A DNA stretch of 64,000 bases from Agapanthus africanus (Eukaryota; Streptophyta; Magnoliopsida; Asparagales; Amaryllidaceae): positions 70,457,433 through 70,521,432 of the forward strand of contig JASDDO010000026.1 in assembly GCA_030015575.1 (NCBI GenBank). The letters run 5' to 3'. Position 1 is the first letter of the stretch, and each line of letters starts with the position of its first letter. Below are positions 10,810 to 22,905 of this stretch, in pieces. Position numbers and translations under genes: made by a program. The notes under the pieces were generated by a model. It saw only the letters and a list, made by a program, of their open reading frames with translations. It had not been told where the DNA came from and made no database searches.

Positions 10810-12034
10810 CTGTCCTCTACCTACAACTGGCTATCCTCCGCCTCTGCCACCCCGTCCTCTCTGAACAAACCCTCCGTGACCATGATCTCTCTGAGCATAA
10901 GTCTGACCCGGAGCAACAACAGGTGCAAGAGGCAACGCTCTATGAGGTAGAGAAGGTGGTAAGGTAACATGCGATACGGCTGCCTCATCCTCACGCGGTT
11001 CAGTACAATCTCTAACGTGATGATAGAAACTCCTGCACTAGAAACATCCAGACGATGACTGCTGACCCTCCTTAGGATAAGAGCTAAACAACCGACCTCG
11101 TCCCAAGCCTCTGCTACTCCCACTATCTGAACGAAATCTTTCACGGCGTCTAAACATCTGTCTCCGGGCTGATACACCAGTACGAACCCTCTTCGCTTCT
11201 TGAACGACCGAAGTCTTGGAAAGATGCTCCTCAACCAGTAGGGTTGCGTCCACTGCGGCTGCATAGGTGTCACAATGCTGGGCACTGATAGCGAGGAACA
11301 ACTAGGTAAGCAGGCCTCGAACAAATCTCTTGATCCGCATCTCCTCAGTGTCCACCAAATACAGAGCATACACAGATAGCTGGGTAAACTGCACATCTTA
11401 CTCTACCACCGTCATACCCGGAGTCTGGCGTAACGACTCAAACTGCGAGCTCGAGCATCCCTGACGCTCTGTGGAACAAAACGGGAAAGAAACATCGTCA
11501 CGAACTCAGCCCAGGTCATAGGATAAAGACTTGCGGCTCTGCCCCTCTCTAAAGACTCGCACCAGGTCTAGGCAAGACCCTCCAGACAAAAACTCAAGAA
11601 CTCTACCATCTCGCGTCGGAGCATCTCAGCGAACGACAGATCCTGGCCATCCGATCTATAAATGACTGGGGATCCTCAGCCGCGTCAGTGCCGGTGAAAA
11701 CCGGAGGCTTCAGCCTCATGAACTCAGATAATGATACGGTGATAACCTCCGTAGCTGTAGGTACAACCGCCGGAACAGTAGACACCATTGGGATCCCCGT
11801 AGCAGGTGGGACAACCTCCTGTCTCTGTGCTCAACTGGCCTCAACCAACGATCCCATCATCTGGTGCAAATCCTGCATACCGGCCTCTAGCCTAGTAATA
11901 CGATCTACCGAAGGTGGATCAATCTGCTCATGTACAACGGGCGTACCGCCCTGGTCAGTCCTAGTCTCCGACGAGCCTACCCTGACCTCGGCTCTCGCGG
12001 CCGCTCTCTGCGCCCTCGTAGTTTTTGACGGCAT
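10810..12034 (-). pseudogene. G1 gag (broken)
   Basis: The likely start is ATG at 12034 (MPSKTTRAQRAAARAEVRVG); the frame stops at 11831 (TGA) and continues to 11603 (LSEFMRLKPPVFTGTDAAEDPQSFID), then shifts frame. 11038-11301 carries the late capsid part (basic, Arg/Ser-rich). The single CCHC zinc knuckle near 11000-11046 reads C-F-stop-C...H...C, so a stop codon falls inside it. Gag would form the virus-like particle and bind the element RNA. Confidence 0.8.
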
Positions 12035-12256
12035 ATTGGCTGGAAATGAAAACAGGATTCGATAAGAACATAGAAATCGAATCTCAAGGATGTATATAAT
12101 CACAGAAGGAATTTCAACCAACAAGTCCTAAGGTCACTTAGGCGGAGTACCGTGTCGTAAGTATGCCGCGGAACATACACACGCTACGTCACTCTGCTTA
12201 AGCTACCTACTCCATCATACCAGGGTTATCCTACACTCCGAAAGGTAAAACCTAGC

Positions 12257-12268
12257 GCTTTGATACCA
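12257..12268 (-). other. G1 primer binding site (initiator Met-tRNA)
   Basis: The minus strand reads TGGTATCAAAGC, four bases after the 5' LTR. It matches the standard plant Met-tRNA site TGGTATCAGAGC with one G-to-A change. Confidence 0.85.
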
Positions 12269-12272
12269 ACTT

Positions 12273-15200
12273 TGTCACGACCCAAAATTTGGCATGTGAC
12301 CGGCACGTAAACCACGTGACGTCAACAGGCGTAACGCAATTTAAGTAAGCCGAAAACCCAGAAATCTAAACCATCAAAAGTAGTAAGTGATAAAAACATT
12401 GTTAAAAACATTTGGAAATCTCAAGTAAAATCTTTAAACTTAAGTTTATTTTCTTAAAAATTTCGGCAGCACCTCCTTTGTAAAAAAACAGCCCCGAAAC
12501 GGGTACAAACATAGTATATAATAAAGCATCCCCAAACGGGAGCAAATCATGCCCAAAGGCGGAAACAACCACCACAAGCATATATACGACGCCGTAGCGA
12601 AGAAATAAACAATATAAATGAAAAACAACATAAGAGGTAAAACTGCATAATAAAAGCCGGCTCACACGAGCTCGACACCCAGAGTCACAAAATATACAAT
12701 ATCGTCCTCATAACTCATCTCTAAGTCAATACATGGAAGTGGTATATGGAGAGTACTAGATACAATGAGATATACAATGAACATAAATGGATAACCGCAA
12801 ACCCACTTACAACAAAAAGGCTCACAGCCAACTGTAGCGGTATCCGCTGAAAATATATAATAAGAAGCCCTGCCGCGACTACTCTGAGGGTCCAGCCTGC
12901 AAAACACTGTGGCACAACGTGTGTGAGTTGCCAACTCGTGAATAGTAAGTGACATCATACAGATAATCGCAGGTATGCACGTACAACGATACTCTATCAC
13001 ATGAAATCTTATAGCATAAATATGGTAATCTGGATATGCAACAACCATGAAAGGTACTCTATCAGGTACTATAAATACATGAAGCAATGCATATCAAATG
13101 AATGCTGAGTATGGGATAAAACATATCATCATCAATGAATCATCATCGTGGAAAAACCGGTGTCCATCAACGACACCCCAAATCCTAATACCTCAGGCAC
13201 CGTCACTCTGATCAGCCCTCATATATGTAAATCTTATGGAACCTGAGTGTCCAACATCGGCACTCGAAAACATCATGAAAACTCGTGTCCAACATCGACA
13301 CGCAAATCCATATAACTCGGGCTCCGTCAGTCCGAATCGGGCCATGGGCTCCGTCAGTCCGGATCGGCCCGTATCTATCTTACGAATCCGGTCGGTATCC
13401 TCTAGATAACCACCAGGTCAAACCAATCACCGGCAGGTAGTAGTCCCTCTGTCAGGCTCATCGTCTACTGCACAATACCCCTTTCTTGCCCCGGGGTACC
13501 ATACTGGGTCGACCATGAACCCGCAAACGGATTATCCAACTCCTCGAATCGGGTTTCTAACAAAATCTTAGAACCGAGAAAACTTATGGTGGACGCACTG
13601 AAATATCATATCAAGAGAAACCGGGTTTTCAAAACAATGCATACTTTCTTGAAATAATACCACGGTTCTCAAATCCATAAATCACATGAAATCCATACCT
13701 CAATGCGTAAATCCATGAAATATGATATATGCAACATAAAACAGTAATATGAGCATATCAAGGGAAAACCGCTCTTTTAAATGAATCCAGTTTTTAAATA
13801 TATCATGTGGTTCCCAATTCCTCTAAAATCAAATGCAACATCATATAAAGGTGTTCATGTAGCTATGTATGCACGATGCATTTCATATACGCGATAGAAC
13901 AAGAATCAACGTCTCAATGTTAATAATAATACAATACCGCATATATGTATAGGTTGTGTGTGTCATGGCAATTACCGACGATGTGGGTGTAGCATACAAT
14001 TTAGCGCTCGTGCAACATGAACCGTCAGTAATGGTGCAGTGTCCACTATGTACTAAGTTAAGGCACAACAAGTAATGATATGCAATGATGCTCATGCACA
14101 ATCAACATATATGAATATAAACATGCGGCTATAATATCATATCAAGCCCTGACGTATAACGCCATACGGGCGATTTCCCCGTAGATGTTAAATCTACTCA
14201 CCGAGGATCTCGAGCTTGGTAAATACAACCACCTGCTTTCCTTTCTTCATGGCATCCGAAGCCCCCGCACTCGCCCCTAAAATCACACAAAACATAGCAA
14301 GTGCAACTCAGAAATCGACCAATAATACATACAAATGACGTTTTGACCGACGCACCGACTCCAATCAAACTCTCAAGGGTTCGCTTAGTGGCTAACGTGT
14401 GTAGCGATATTCTAAGTCGAGCTTAAGTGCAGCAGCTACACAAACAACGCAAACCGTGTCGGATATCGCAACGCGCGTAGTCGAAACACTAAAAACTAGC
14501 AATTTGATCCCAGATTTTACATACTATCAATATACAAAAATTTAGAAGTACCAAACACTCTAAAACAACTGCAGACAGCTACCTTAAAAATCCCAACTCC
14601 CCAGTCCCTAGGAAAACCGAGCTCGCCGGATTTAGTCCGTATCTCGTCGGTTCGACTTGGTCAGTTGGGGTTCGGGCTTCAGGTGAACACTCAGGGCCTC
14701 TAGTATAACACTATTACATTGCTAGATTTTCCAGTAACTACTCGTGATCATAGAAGATCACAGATATCCTAAAATGACACTAAAAATACGATACGTGCAC
14801 AAAACTATATCTTTATCGTTCTAAACAGCGACTACTAAGCTACACAACAATATAACAACCTAAATAACAGTTTAGAGGTCATTACCTATCCACACTTGCT
14901 CAAAATCCTAGCTTTCCATGCTCCAAGTGATCTTAGTGGAAAAATCTTGACTTGTGAAGGGTTTTTGTGGTGTTTTGTGGTGATTTTGTTTGGTTTAGTG
15001 AGGATTTGGGTTAGGGTTTCAGTTGTAGGGGGAGATGAAATGAGATGAGGAAAATAATTGAGAAGTAGAGAGTGTGAGTGATGAAGAGAGTGAGGGTGTG
15101 AGTGTGGTGAAGTGAAATGAGGGGGTGGGATTAGAGAGAGCCATGCCCTTCTCTCTCTTCATTAAATGCAAGCCATGCTTGCCCATGCTCATCATTCTAA

Positions 15201-15499
15201 TGCCACCCTCTCTTTCTCTCTCAAGTCAACCCAAATTCAAACCATATTCTTAAAACTAAATACTTTTAAATAAATACGTATTACAACTTAATGGAATGGG
15301 GTTAGGTGCCATAGCCACTTAAGCATGGTTAACACTAATTAACCCTAGGTTAACATGCACAAGTGTGTGCAAACCCAAAATAAATATAATAAAATATTAA
15401 TTAATTTTTATAAAATATGAGAAAACTATTTTGGAAAACTTTTTATTAAAAACCCGCATTATCGCTTAATTAACACTAATCGCATTCTAAGGTGTTACA
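12273..15499 (-). repeat. G1 5' LTR
   Basis: 3227 bp, collinear with 4089-7317, with the same TGTCACGACCC and GGTGTTACA ends on the plus strand. Its differences from the other LTR are mainly transitions. Confidence 0.93.
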
Positions 15500-15560
15500 A
15501 CACTATTGTCCCATAACCTGTGAGTTCGAATCCTTACATCCCAATTATTTTATTTGATTT
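15500..15560 (+). repeat. tRNA-derived SINE, 3' part with B box
   Basis: It continues the SINE from 4088. GAGTTCGAATCC at 15522-15533 is a pol III B box. A short T-rich tail follows. ACACT at 15500-15504 is the G1 target duplication. Confidence 0.55.
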
Positions 15561-15589
15561 TCTTTTTGACGTTTTTGAATCCTGAAAGT

Positions 15590-16579
15590 CTCACGGGCGA
15601 TACACGGAGTTACGAAACATTTTAGAAGAAAAGATATACGAATTTGGACTACATAAACTGAACCGAACACATGTCCCTTTCCCTAAACTTTGTTGCAAGG
15701 GCCCCGCCTGTGACCCTTGGCTTCCCTGCAGTTCGTTTTCATATACCAAAACCCTCCGTTCAACACAAAGAACCCCCAGTACCTTCATCTCCTCCATTAA
15801 CCCTCTTTTTACTTCATTTTAATTAACCATACTACCCTATTTCCTTCCTTATAAATACCAAGCTACCCTAGCTCATCTTCCATCTGAATCATTCTGAAAA
15901 ATTACACTCAAAGTTCCATGTCTTAGGACCTTTCAAACCTAGCCTTTTTTGAAGCCAAGAAGCACTCAAGCTCCTTTTCCTCTGCATTGTCAAACACAGT
16001 TCTTCTAGCCTAGGCCTGTCACGTGCCGTTACTGCTCTTTTGAGAAGCGGGGTATCACAGGTTTTATTGGTGGTCCCATACAGATTAGTTCTGCATGAAA
16101 TCGTAAGCAATATACCACAAGAATTATGAAATTCAATAACTTTTACATTCCTTGTATTTCAATTCCTTTGAATCTCATCCAAATTCTTGAACTTCAATTT
16201 TGACTTCCTTGAATATCATCTCTCGACTTTTGACGTCCTTTGGATCTATCTTTGAATCACACCCCTTCGTATCAATTAGAGTACCGACTGGTGGAGCAGA
16301 CTGACTACTAGTTCTTTACTTCAGCTTTTCTTTTATGTATACCACATGTTCAGGCAATTTCATTTTCGGTTTCTTGTTTCAGACATCATGTATCAGTTTC
16401 AACTTTGTAAAGTTTGGAATGTAAATATATAAAGTTGGATTTTCATTATCATGTCATTTCTTATCATTTTTATATTGTGTATATACGCTTAGCGTATTTG
16501 TTAGAAAGGTGGTTTTCGGAATAAATACGTCGCGGGTCTCGTCACGTTCCTGCTACCGTCTTTTGGGAAGTAGGGCGTA
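15590..16579 (+). mobile_element. Degenerate gypsy LTR-like remnant
   Basis: No coding potential. TATAAATACC at about 15851 is a TATA-like signal. The stretch ends CTTTTGGGAAGTAGGGCGTAATA, matching the end of the solo LTR at 53213 (CTTTTAGGAAGCAGGGCGTGACA). Minus-strand LINE coding starts directly after. The left boundary is unclear. Confidence 0.35.
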
Positions 16580-17320
16580 ATATCCTCTGCCACAATCCTT
16601 GCCTTTTTCTTGACCCTTTTTGCAGGACCACCTGACCAGAATTCAATGATGGCTTCAGTCATATTTAGATTATTCAAAACAAATTTCTTAGAATTATTAA
16701 AAATTCTATTATTTCTCTCTAGACAAATATTCCAACATACAGTAGAAACCATTATTTCCTAACTTCCCAAATGCCCTCTATCCAATCCAATCCCCCAATA
16801 CCTCCAGAGATCACCAAAGATGCTCGGTTGAGATGAAAAACCAAAAAAACCTCTAAAATTTATCCCAAACACTCCTAGCAATTGGACATAAGAAAAATAA
16901 ATGGTTCACTGATTCTGGTTGTGCCTCACATAGACCGCAATACATTGGGCCTACCCACTTCCTCTTGCCTAAGTTGTTTCTCGTCAAGATTGCATCATTG
17001 GAAGCCAACCACAAAAAGACAGGAACTTTTAAAGGCACGGGAAACTTTTAGATCTTCTTATCGTTTCTCGACACAACCCCTCCATAATTCAGAATATTAT
17101 AAAAAGACTTAACTGAGAAACTCCTACTCGACGACCATTTCCATTCCGTAGTATCGATGTTCTCTCTCCCCATTGGTTTCCAGACCTCGAGATAATCAAT
17201 CAGCATGCATCGTTGTTTTTTCTCACCCACCGTCTGTGCCTTTTGAAACCTTGGTCACCACTTAATACCCTTCCATTGGCTTAAAACCGAAGACTCCTTA
17301 TATTTCGCCAGCTTGAAAAG
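16580..17320 (-). pseudogene. LINE-type non-LTR retrotransposon, 3' end of the RT ORF (zf-RVT region)
   Basis: Frames at 17048-17230, 16853-17038 and 16501-16752 give the plant LINE C-terminus: FSVKSFYNIL, then the zf-RVT block VPVFLWLASNDAILTRNNLGKR, CGLCEAQPESVNHLFFLCPIARSVW, and WNICLERNNRIFNN. The C-x2-C and H-x4-C spacing of the zf-RVT domain is visible. Only the last part of the ORF is present; upstream RT and endonuclease are missing, being cut by the LTR that begins at 17321. Frameshifts separate the pieces, so it is a relic. Confidence 0.8.
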
Positions 17321-17994
17321 TGTCACGCCCCCTTCCCAATATATGCAAATATAGAAATGTAACTCGGCCAACCATGCTACCTACGGTAAGGAAAAATCCT
17401 TCCATAGTCATATTAAGGCTGTCAAGCAGTCATCGAGCATAATAAAAATATATAACTAATTATCACATGTCTAATATGCCATAATAAAACAATAACAATA
17501 ATAACGAGTCAATAACGGAAGTAATGAATAATGATCAAGTCTCAAGATTTAAGGAAATAAGTATAGCGATATATAAAACCTGCCCCTTATGGGAGCACAA
17601 TTAAATCCAATAAAAGTGCAATACTAGAAAGAAAATTAAATCATAGCTAATAACTAGATCAATGGAATGCTCCTCACCGATCAACAACCTTCTCGAAGTA
17701 CTTACGATCCTTCTGTGTTAAAATCAAGATATCTGGGTCATGCTAAACCAAGATGTCAGTGCGTCGTAGATAACATAATAATAATGTATGCGGAAATATA
17801 TTATAGTGTCAGTATACCGAAACTAGTGCTATATGAGTACAATAAACATGATCGATGCATGTGCGATAACAGTCAAGATATAGCAGTCAATCAGGTTATG
17901 TAAGTACTATGGGTTCATATCCCTAAGTTATCTATTCTACAGGTATTTGAAACCAATTAATGCAGTCCTCAATAACTCAATAGTATCCCGTACG
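17321..17994 (-). mobile_element. Truncated gypsy LTR (left end, cut by C1)
   Basis: It starts TGTCACGCCCCC at 17321, the same terminus type as the G1 and G3 LTRs read on the plus strand, immediately after LINE sequence ending AAAAG. It contains the run CCTGCCCCTTATGGGAGCA, a diverged version of the CAGCCCCGAAACGGGTAC block in G1. At 17995 it is interrupted by the C1 LTR; the remainder must lie right of C1, beyond this window. Confidence 0.6.
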
Positions 17995-19209
17995 TGTTAG
18001 TGATATATGCCTTAGATGCCATTATTGTATAATACTGGATTGTATATTATATTTTGGAAGCTTGGGATATACACAGATATAATAACAGTATTTCTCAATA
18101 TGATAGTATATTATCTGGTTTGATTCTATCTTAATATGTGTATATGTTTCTTTTAGCATACCGCTAATACATATTGATAGAGCCCATAGGATCTTTGCTT
18201 GACTACCAGTATTGTGATGGCAGTCACACTAGTGGGGGCTGGGTAGTCTATAAGTACATCCTTAAGCTTGTCCCTAGTCGTAGGATTATCGAGACAGGGC
18301 ATCGATACACCAGAGTAAACTAGTGTATACGCTTCTCATCCCAGTCAGGGGAGATGGTCTGTCCCGCAGCCATTGGTATGCGATACCAGAGATAGTATAC
18401 AGGTGCTCATTGGGTTATGAGTTACACTGGACGAACTCGATGGGAACTGTTGGTTGGTATTATACCTATCGTCAGTTAGCAATTCCCGGGTGACATGAGT
18501 ACAGGCTATTCAGTTGACTTGACATCACTATTCGTCTCGAGTGTGTTCCTACTGTACTTAGATTACTATCCTACCATGGCTCAAATGAGTCGTGCAAACA
18601 GGTAGTGGTTGTGCAGTCCCGAAGCACTTGGAGGCAGTAGTGGATAGAAAGGATTCGTCTCTCCCGGTATTGGGAGTTGATATCGTGCTGTGTTCGGATA
18701 GCCAATATACAAAGTGCCTAACCAGGGCAAGTGAGATTTACTGGTAGGTACATCAATAGTTTCTCAAGGTGTATTGGGCTCTACACCGACATGACTTATT
18801 GCGCTATTAGGGGTCTGACGGTTACCATCCCTTAGGCCCGATATGCGATACTCTTAGACGAACAGACCGGACTGTATGGAGATTGTTACGGATAGGCTCA
18901 GTAGGGGTTCGGATGAGTTCACTCGTCGGCCTTCTTTTCGGCATGTACCTGGGTAGCCATTACGTACAGCTAGTACCGCTGACGGACTTGTGGTCAAACC
19001 CACTGCCAGCATATTGTCGAGTCTTTAGAGTCCGATACAGAGGGTTTCTCTGGTTCAGACGAAACGATGTAGAGGCCGTATGTTTTACGTGCAAGGTTCT
19101 GATCATATATGTGTACTGGCTACACGGGTGTTGTTCGGACGGTTAATATTGGTGGGCTTTGGTTTAAGCCAGATTCTAGTATTATATTATTGGAGTATTA
19201 TTATCTCAT
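17995..19209 (+). repeat. C1 5' LTR, first part
   Basis: It begins TGTTAGTGATATATGCC. The family match is to the solo LTR at 54317-56337 and, more distantly, to the C2 LTRs (TGTTAGTTATATG). It breaks at CTCAT (19205-19209), the duplication created by TG. The small plus-strand ORF at 18883-19146 has no domain. Confidence 0.82.
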
Positions 19210-20731
19210 TGTAGGGTGTTTTTCGTCACCCCAGTGAGATGGGAATACGCGCGCGCTTGTCAGGCGTATACTACAGATTCCCCCTGCCTAGGGTAGGCGG
19301 GGGTTTAATGATTGTGGGGATTCGAATCTCCGGCAGCCGCGGACTAAACTGCCGTTAATTACCCCTCGCCTTTGGGGCGGGGGAACCTCCGATTAACGGG
19401 TTAAACTGGTCATGCGAACTCAATATGCAGTGTACGTGTGTTTTGTTTCGAAAGGGGGGTTTTGGATATATCGGGAGCCACGCAGAGTTTTTACGGGGGT
19501 CCCGCTACCCGGATAGCGGGCTGGGGGTCAAGGGGACTAGCAGCCCCCTTGCGGGGTTCGGGGCAGCGCCCCGGCCCGAAATTTTTTTGGAGGGGAAGAA
19601 TGTTGCGGAGTATGTGTATGTGTACATTTGTATACAAATATATATATATACATATATATATAAATAAAGGGGAAAAGGCATCCAAAGGATGCGTGGGGCA
19701 GCACCTTGGGCGCTGTGCGCGTAGGTGCTGTGCGCTCAGGCGCAAGCGCGCCACGTGTCGGCACGTGGGCGCTTTGCGCATGAGCGCTGCGCGCAGGTGC
19801 GCAAGCGCCACGTGTCGGCACGCGGGCGCTTTGCGCACTTGCGCAAGCGCCCAGGTGCGCAAGCGCGCGCGCCACGTGTCGGCACGCGGGCGCTTTGCGC
19901 CCTTGCGCAAGCGCGCAGGTGCGCAAACGCGCGCGCGCGCCACGTGTCGGCACGCGGGCGCTTTGCGCACTTGCGCAAGCGCGCGCGCCACGTGTCGTCA
20001 CGCGGGCGCTTTGCGCACTTGCGCTGCGCGCTGGAGAGGACAAGAGGCTTTTAGCCTGAAAAAAAGATTTCTCAAAGAGAAATCAGAGAGGAGTCGGGCT
20101 CCTGAATGTGTTCTGGGTTTAATGGGAGTGGTTCTTCTTCTTCCTCCTGTTGCTTGCTGGATCTTGAAGATCAAGAGATGTGAAATCTCAAAATCTCTCC
20201 TTTTTAAGATCTGATGACAGATCCAAGTTCCCCTTTATGGGTTTTGTGGTGGAAAACTATTTAGTTTTGAAAAAGGAAGAGTAAAACTCTTGATTTAATT
20301 CAAAAGAAAGAGGAAGGTTTTTGGAACCTTGGAGAAGGAGCAGGAGGCACAAAGAACCCTAGTTTTTGGGGGAATGAAAAGTGTTACTTTATTCATCATC
20401 ATGTTGCCTTTTATAGGCTTACATATTTGCATATAGCCCCTTGGGCTTTACAAAATGGCATTTTGCCTATTCCATGGCTCATGTGCCATTACATTTTTGC
20501 ACATAAGCCATGGGTTTACAAAATATTGGCTTTATGCCCATTTTACATACATTCATGTATAAAAAATTACATAATAATTATTTATTACATGATTTTGTCG
20601 TTGCCATGGGGAGGCTGTCCGTGGGCTTGACTTGGGCATGGGTCCGCTTGACCTGGGCTTGGGCCCACCTAGCTTGGGGGTTGACCTTGACTTTGACTCG
20701 GTCAACCGGGGTGTAAATTTTTACCCCAACA
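19210..20731 (-). repeat. TG 3' LTR
   Basis: 1522 bp. On the plus strand it begins TGTAGGGTG and ends ACCCCAACA. It carries a TATA box (TATAAAAG, minus strand) at 20408-20415 and five GC-rich repeat units at about 19735-20035. Confidence 0.92.
19735..20035. repeat. GC-rich tandem repeat in the TG 3' LTR (five units)
   Basis: Units of roughly 46-68 bp built on GCCACGTGTCGGCACGCGG, CGCTTTGCGCACTTGCGC and AGGTGCGCAA. CACGTGTC motifs occur five times. The block lies downstream of the minus-strand TATA box, so it would be transcribed in R-U5. The other LTR has six units. Confidence 0.88.
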
Positions 20732-20745
20732 AATTGCCCCCCATC
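20732..20745 (-). other. TG polypurine tract
   Basis: The minus strand reads GATGGGGGGCAATT directly before the 3' LTR start TGTTGGGG. Confidence 0.75.
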
Positions 20746-20904
20746 AATAAATGCACACCACATATGTGGGTCGTGTGCATGAAATTGATGGATCTTCTTT
20801 CACGTGGAGGCGACTTGATTTGGTTCCCACTTTTTGGGATGCACTGCCCTTTTTACGACATGGACGGTCGATGCTCTGATCCGAAGCGATTTGGTAGACG
20901 TGTC

Positions 20905-22490
20905 CCCGGCACGGAGTGTCGCTGGTCGACGTTTCCTCGAGGCGGAGTGTCTGTTTTCGATGTGCCCCCGGCACGGAGTGTCTGCTTGACGTTTCCCCGA
21001 GGCGGAGTATCGGCTAGTTGACGTTTCCCTGATGCGGAGTGTCTGTGTTGGACGTTTCCCCGATGCAGAGTGTCGCTGGTTGACGTGTCCCCGGCACGGA
21101 GTGTCACTGATCGACTTTTTCCCCGGCGCGGAGTGTCGGGTTGACTTTTCCCCGGCACGGAGTGTCGCTGATCGACTTTTCCCCGGCGCGGAGTGTCGCT
21201 GATCGACTTTTCCCCGGCGCGGAGTGTCGCTGGTTGACTTTTCCCCGGCGCGGAGTGTCGCGGGTTGACTTTTCCCCGGCACGGAGTGTCGCTGATCGAC
21301 TTTTCCCCGGTGCGAAGTGTCGGGTTGACTTTCCATCGGCACGGAGTGTCGCCGATGGACTTTTCCCCGGCGCGAAGTGTCGTGGGTTGACTTTTCCCCG
21401 GCACGGAGTGTCGCTGATGGACTTATCCCCGGCGCGGAGTGTCGGGTTGACTTTTCCCCGGCACGGAGTGTCGCTGATCGACTTTTCCCCGGCGCGGAGT
21501 GTCGGGTTGACTTTTCCCCGGCACGGAGTGTCGCTGATGGACTTTTCCCCGGCGCGGAGTGTCGGGTTGACTTTTCCCCGGCACGGAGTGTCGCTGATGG
21601 ACTTTTCCCCGGCGCGAAGTGTCGTGGGTTGACTTTTCCCCGGCACGGAGTGTCGCTGATCGACTTTTCCCCGGCGCGGAGTGTCGGTGGTTGACTTTTC
21701 CCCGGCATGGAGTGTCGCTGATGCACTTTTCCCCGGCGCGGAGTGTCGGGTTGACTTTTCCCCGGCACGGAGTGTCGCTGATCGACTTTTCCCCGGCGCG
21801 GAGTGTCGCGGGTTGACTTTTCCACGGCACGGAGTGTCGCTGATCGACTTTTCCCCGGCGCGGAGTGTCGGGTTGACTTTTCCCCGGCACGGAGTGTCGC
21901 TGATGGACTTTTCCCCGGCGCGGAGTGTCGGGTTGACTTTTCCCCGGCACGGAGTGTCGCTGATAGACTTTTCCCCGGCGCGGAGTGTCGGGTTGACTTT
22001 TCCCCGGCACGGAGTGTCGCTGATGGACTTTTCCCCGGCGCGAAGTGTCGTGGGTTGACTTTTCCCCGGCACGGAGTGTCACTGATCGACTTTTCCCCGG
22101 CGCGGAGTGTCGGTGGTTGACTTTTCCCCGGTATGGAGTGTCGCTGATGGACTTTTCCCCGGCGCGGAGTGTCGGGTTGACTTTTCCCCGGCACGGAGTG
22201 TCGCTGATCGACTTTTCCCCGGCGCGGAGTTTCGCGGGTTGACTTTTCCCCGGCACGGAGTGTCGCTGATCGACTTTTCCCCGGCGCGAAGTGTCGGGTT
22301 GACTTTTTCTCGGCACGGAGTGTCGTTGATGGACTTTTCCCCGGCGCGAAGTGTCGTGGGTTGACTTTTCCCCGGCACGGAGTGTCGCTGATCGACTTTT
22401 CCCCGGCGCGGAGTGTCGGGTTGACTTTTCCCCGGCACGGAGTGTCGCTGATGGACTTTTCCCCGGCGCGAAGTGTCGGGTTAACTTGAT
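20905..22490. repeat. About 1.6-kb array of roughly 30-bp units inside TG
   Basis: Around fifty units alternate between two forms: GACTTTTCCCCGGCGCGGAG plus TGTCG, and GACTTTTCCCCGGCACGGAG plus TGTCGCTGAT. Together they make a dimer of about 60 bp, with larger repeats visible as matching variant units hundreds of bases apart. Units at the left end (20905-21080) are diverged and those in the middle nearly identical, as expected of unequal exchange. Each unit has a partial dyad (GAC...GTC, TCC...GGA). Long ORFs across it on both strands, up to 596 codons, follow from stop-free units and are not called as genes. Confidence 0.92.
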
Positions 22491-22905
22491 TCCGAGGCGA
22501 AGCATAATTCCGACAGGGAAGGTAGATATCCCGAGGCGAAGCATGATTTCGACATGGGGTAAATTCTGGGACGGAGCATGATTCCATCATAGAGGTCGTT
22601 GGTTTGATTTGATTTGGGTTGACATCAGCATCGCTACACTGGAATATGGTACCAGGAGCGAATCATCATCTGTCTTGAGAGGATGTGGGAATTGTTTTTT
22701 TTTGTTTGGCATCTGCATTGCTGCACTGGAATAATGCCAGGAGCAACTCATCATTTGCCCCGGGAGGATTTGGGAATTGGTTTTGTTTGGCATCAGTATC
22801 GCTACACTGGAACATGGTACCAGGAGCGAATCATCATTAACACCGAAAGGATTTGGGAATTGGTGGCTTAGAAGACAGGTTTAGATCCCTATCACCTAAG
22901 GCTTT
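22490..22905. repeat. TG internal repeats: diverged tail and ggtaccaggagc modules
   Basis: It starts with three diverged GAGGCGAAGCAT-type units (22494-22590). Then a block of about 80 bp (GCATCGCTACACTGGAATATGG, TACCAGGAGCGAATCATCAT) is repeated three times here and twice more at 23330-23470. It is non-coding on both strands. Confidence 0.75.

Larger units (their letters stand above)
4089..15499 (-). mobile_element. G1: full-length but defective Ty3/gypsy retrotransposon (chromovirus/Tekay-like)
   Basis: Two 3.2-kb LTRs bound the element, which reads on the minus strand. The 5-bp target duplication ACACT is seen at 4084-4088 and 15500-15504. Order on the minus strand: 5' LTR, Met-tRNA primer site, gag, protease, RT, RNase H, integrase with a chromodomain-like tail, polypurine tract, 3' LTR. 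Domain order and long LTRs TGTAACACC...GTGACA fit the Tekay/Del group. The LTRs differ at about a dozen places in their first 240 bp, mostly transitions, so this is not a recent insertion. Many stops and frameshifts make it non-autonomous. Confidence 0.93.

Noticed and set aside
4056..15543. Intact tRNA gene interrupted by G1
   Set aside because: A and B boxes have tRNA spacing, but the T-arm and acceptor stems do not pair; a SINE fits better.
19438..20214. 258-codon ORF (and 231 codons at 26449-27144) in the TG LTRs
   Set aside because: It lies on the strand opposite to the element and runs through GC-rich tandem repeats; length differs between LTRs with unit number. No known domain.
20905..22490. 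CRISPR-like repeat array
   Set aside because: Units are contiguous without unique spacers, in a plant retrotransposon, with no cas genes.
20800..22590. 596-codon minus-strand ORF and several plus-strand ORFs over the array
   Set aside because: They arise from stop-free 30-bp units and are low-complexity; overlapping ORFs exist in several frames on both strands, with no domain.
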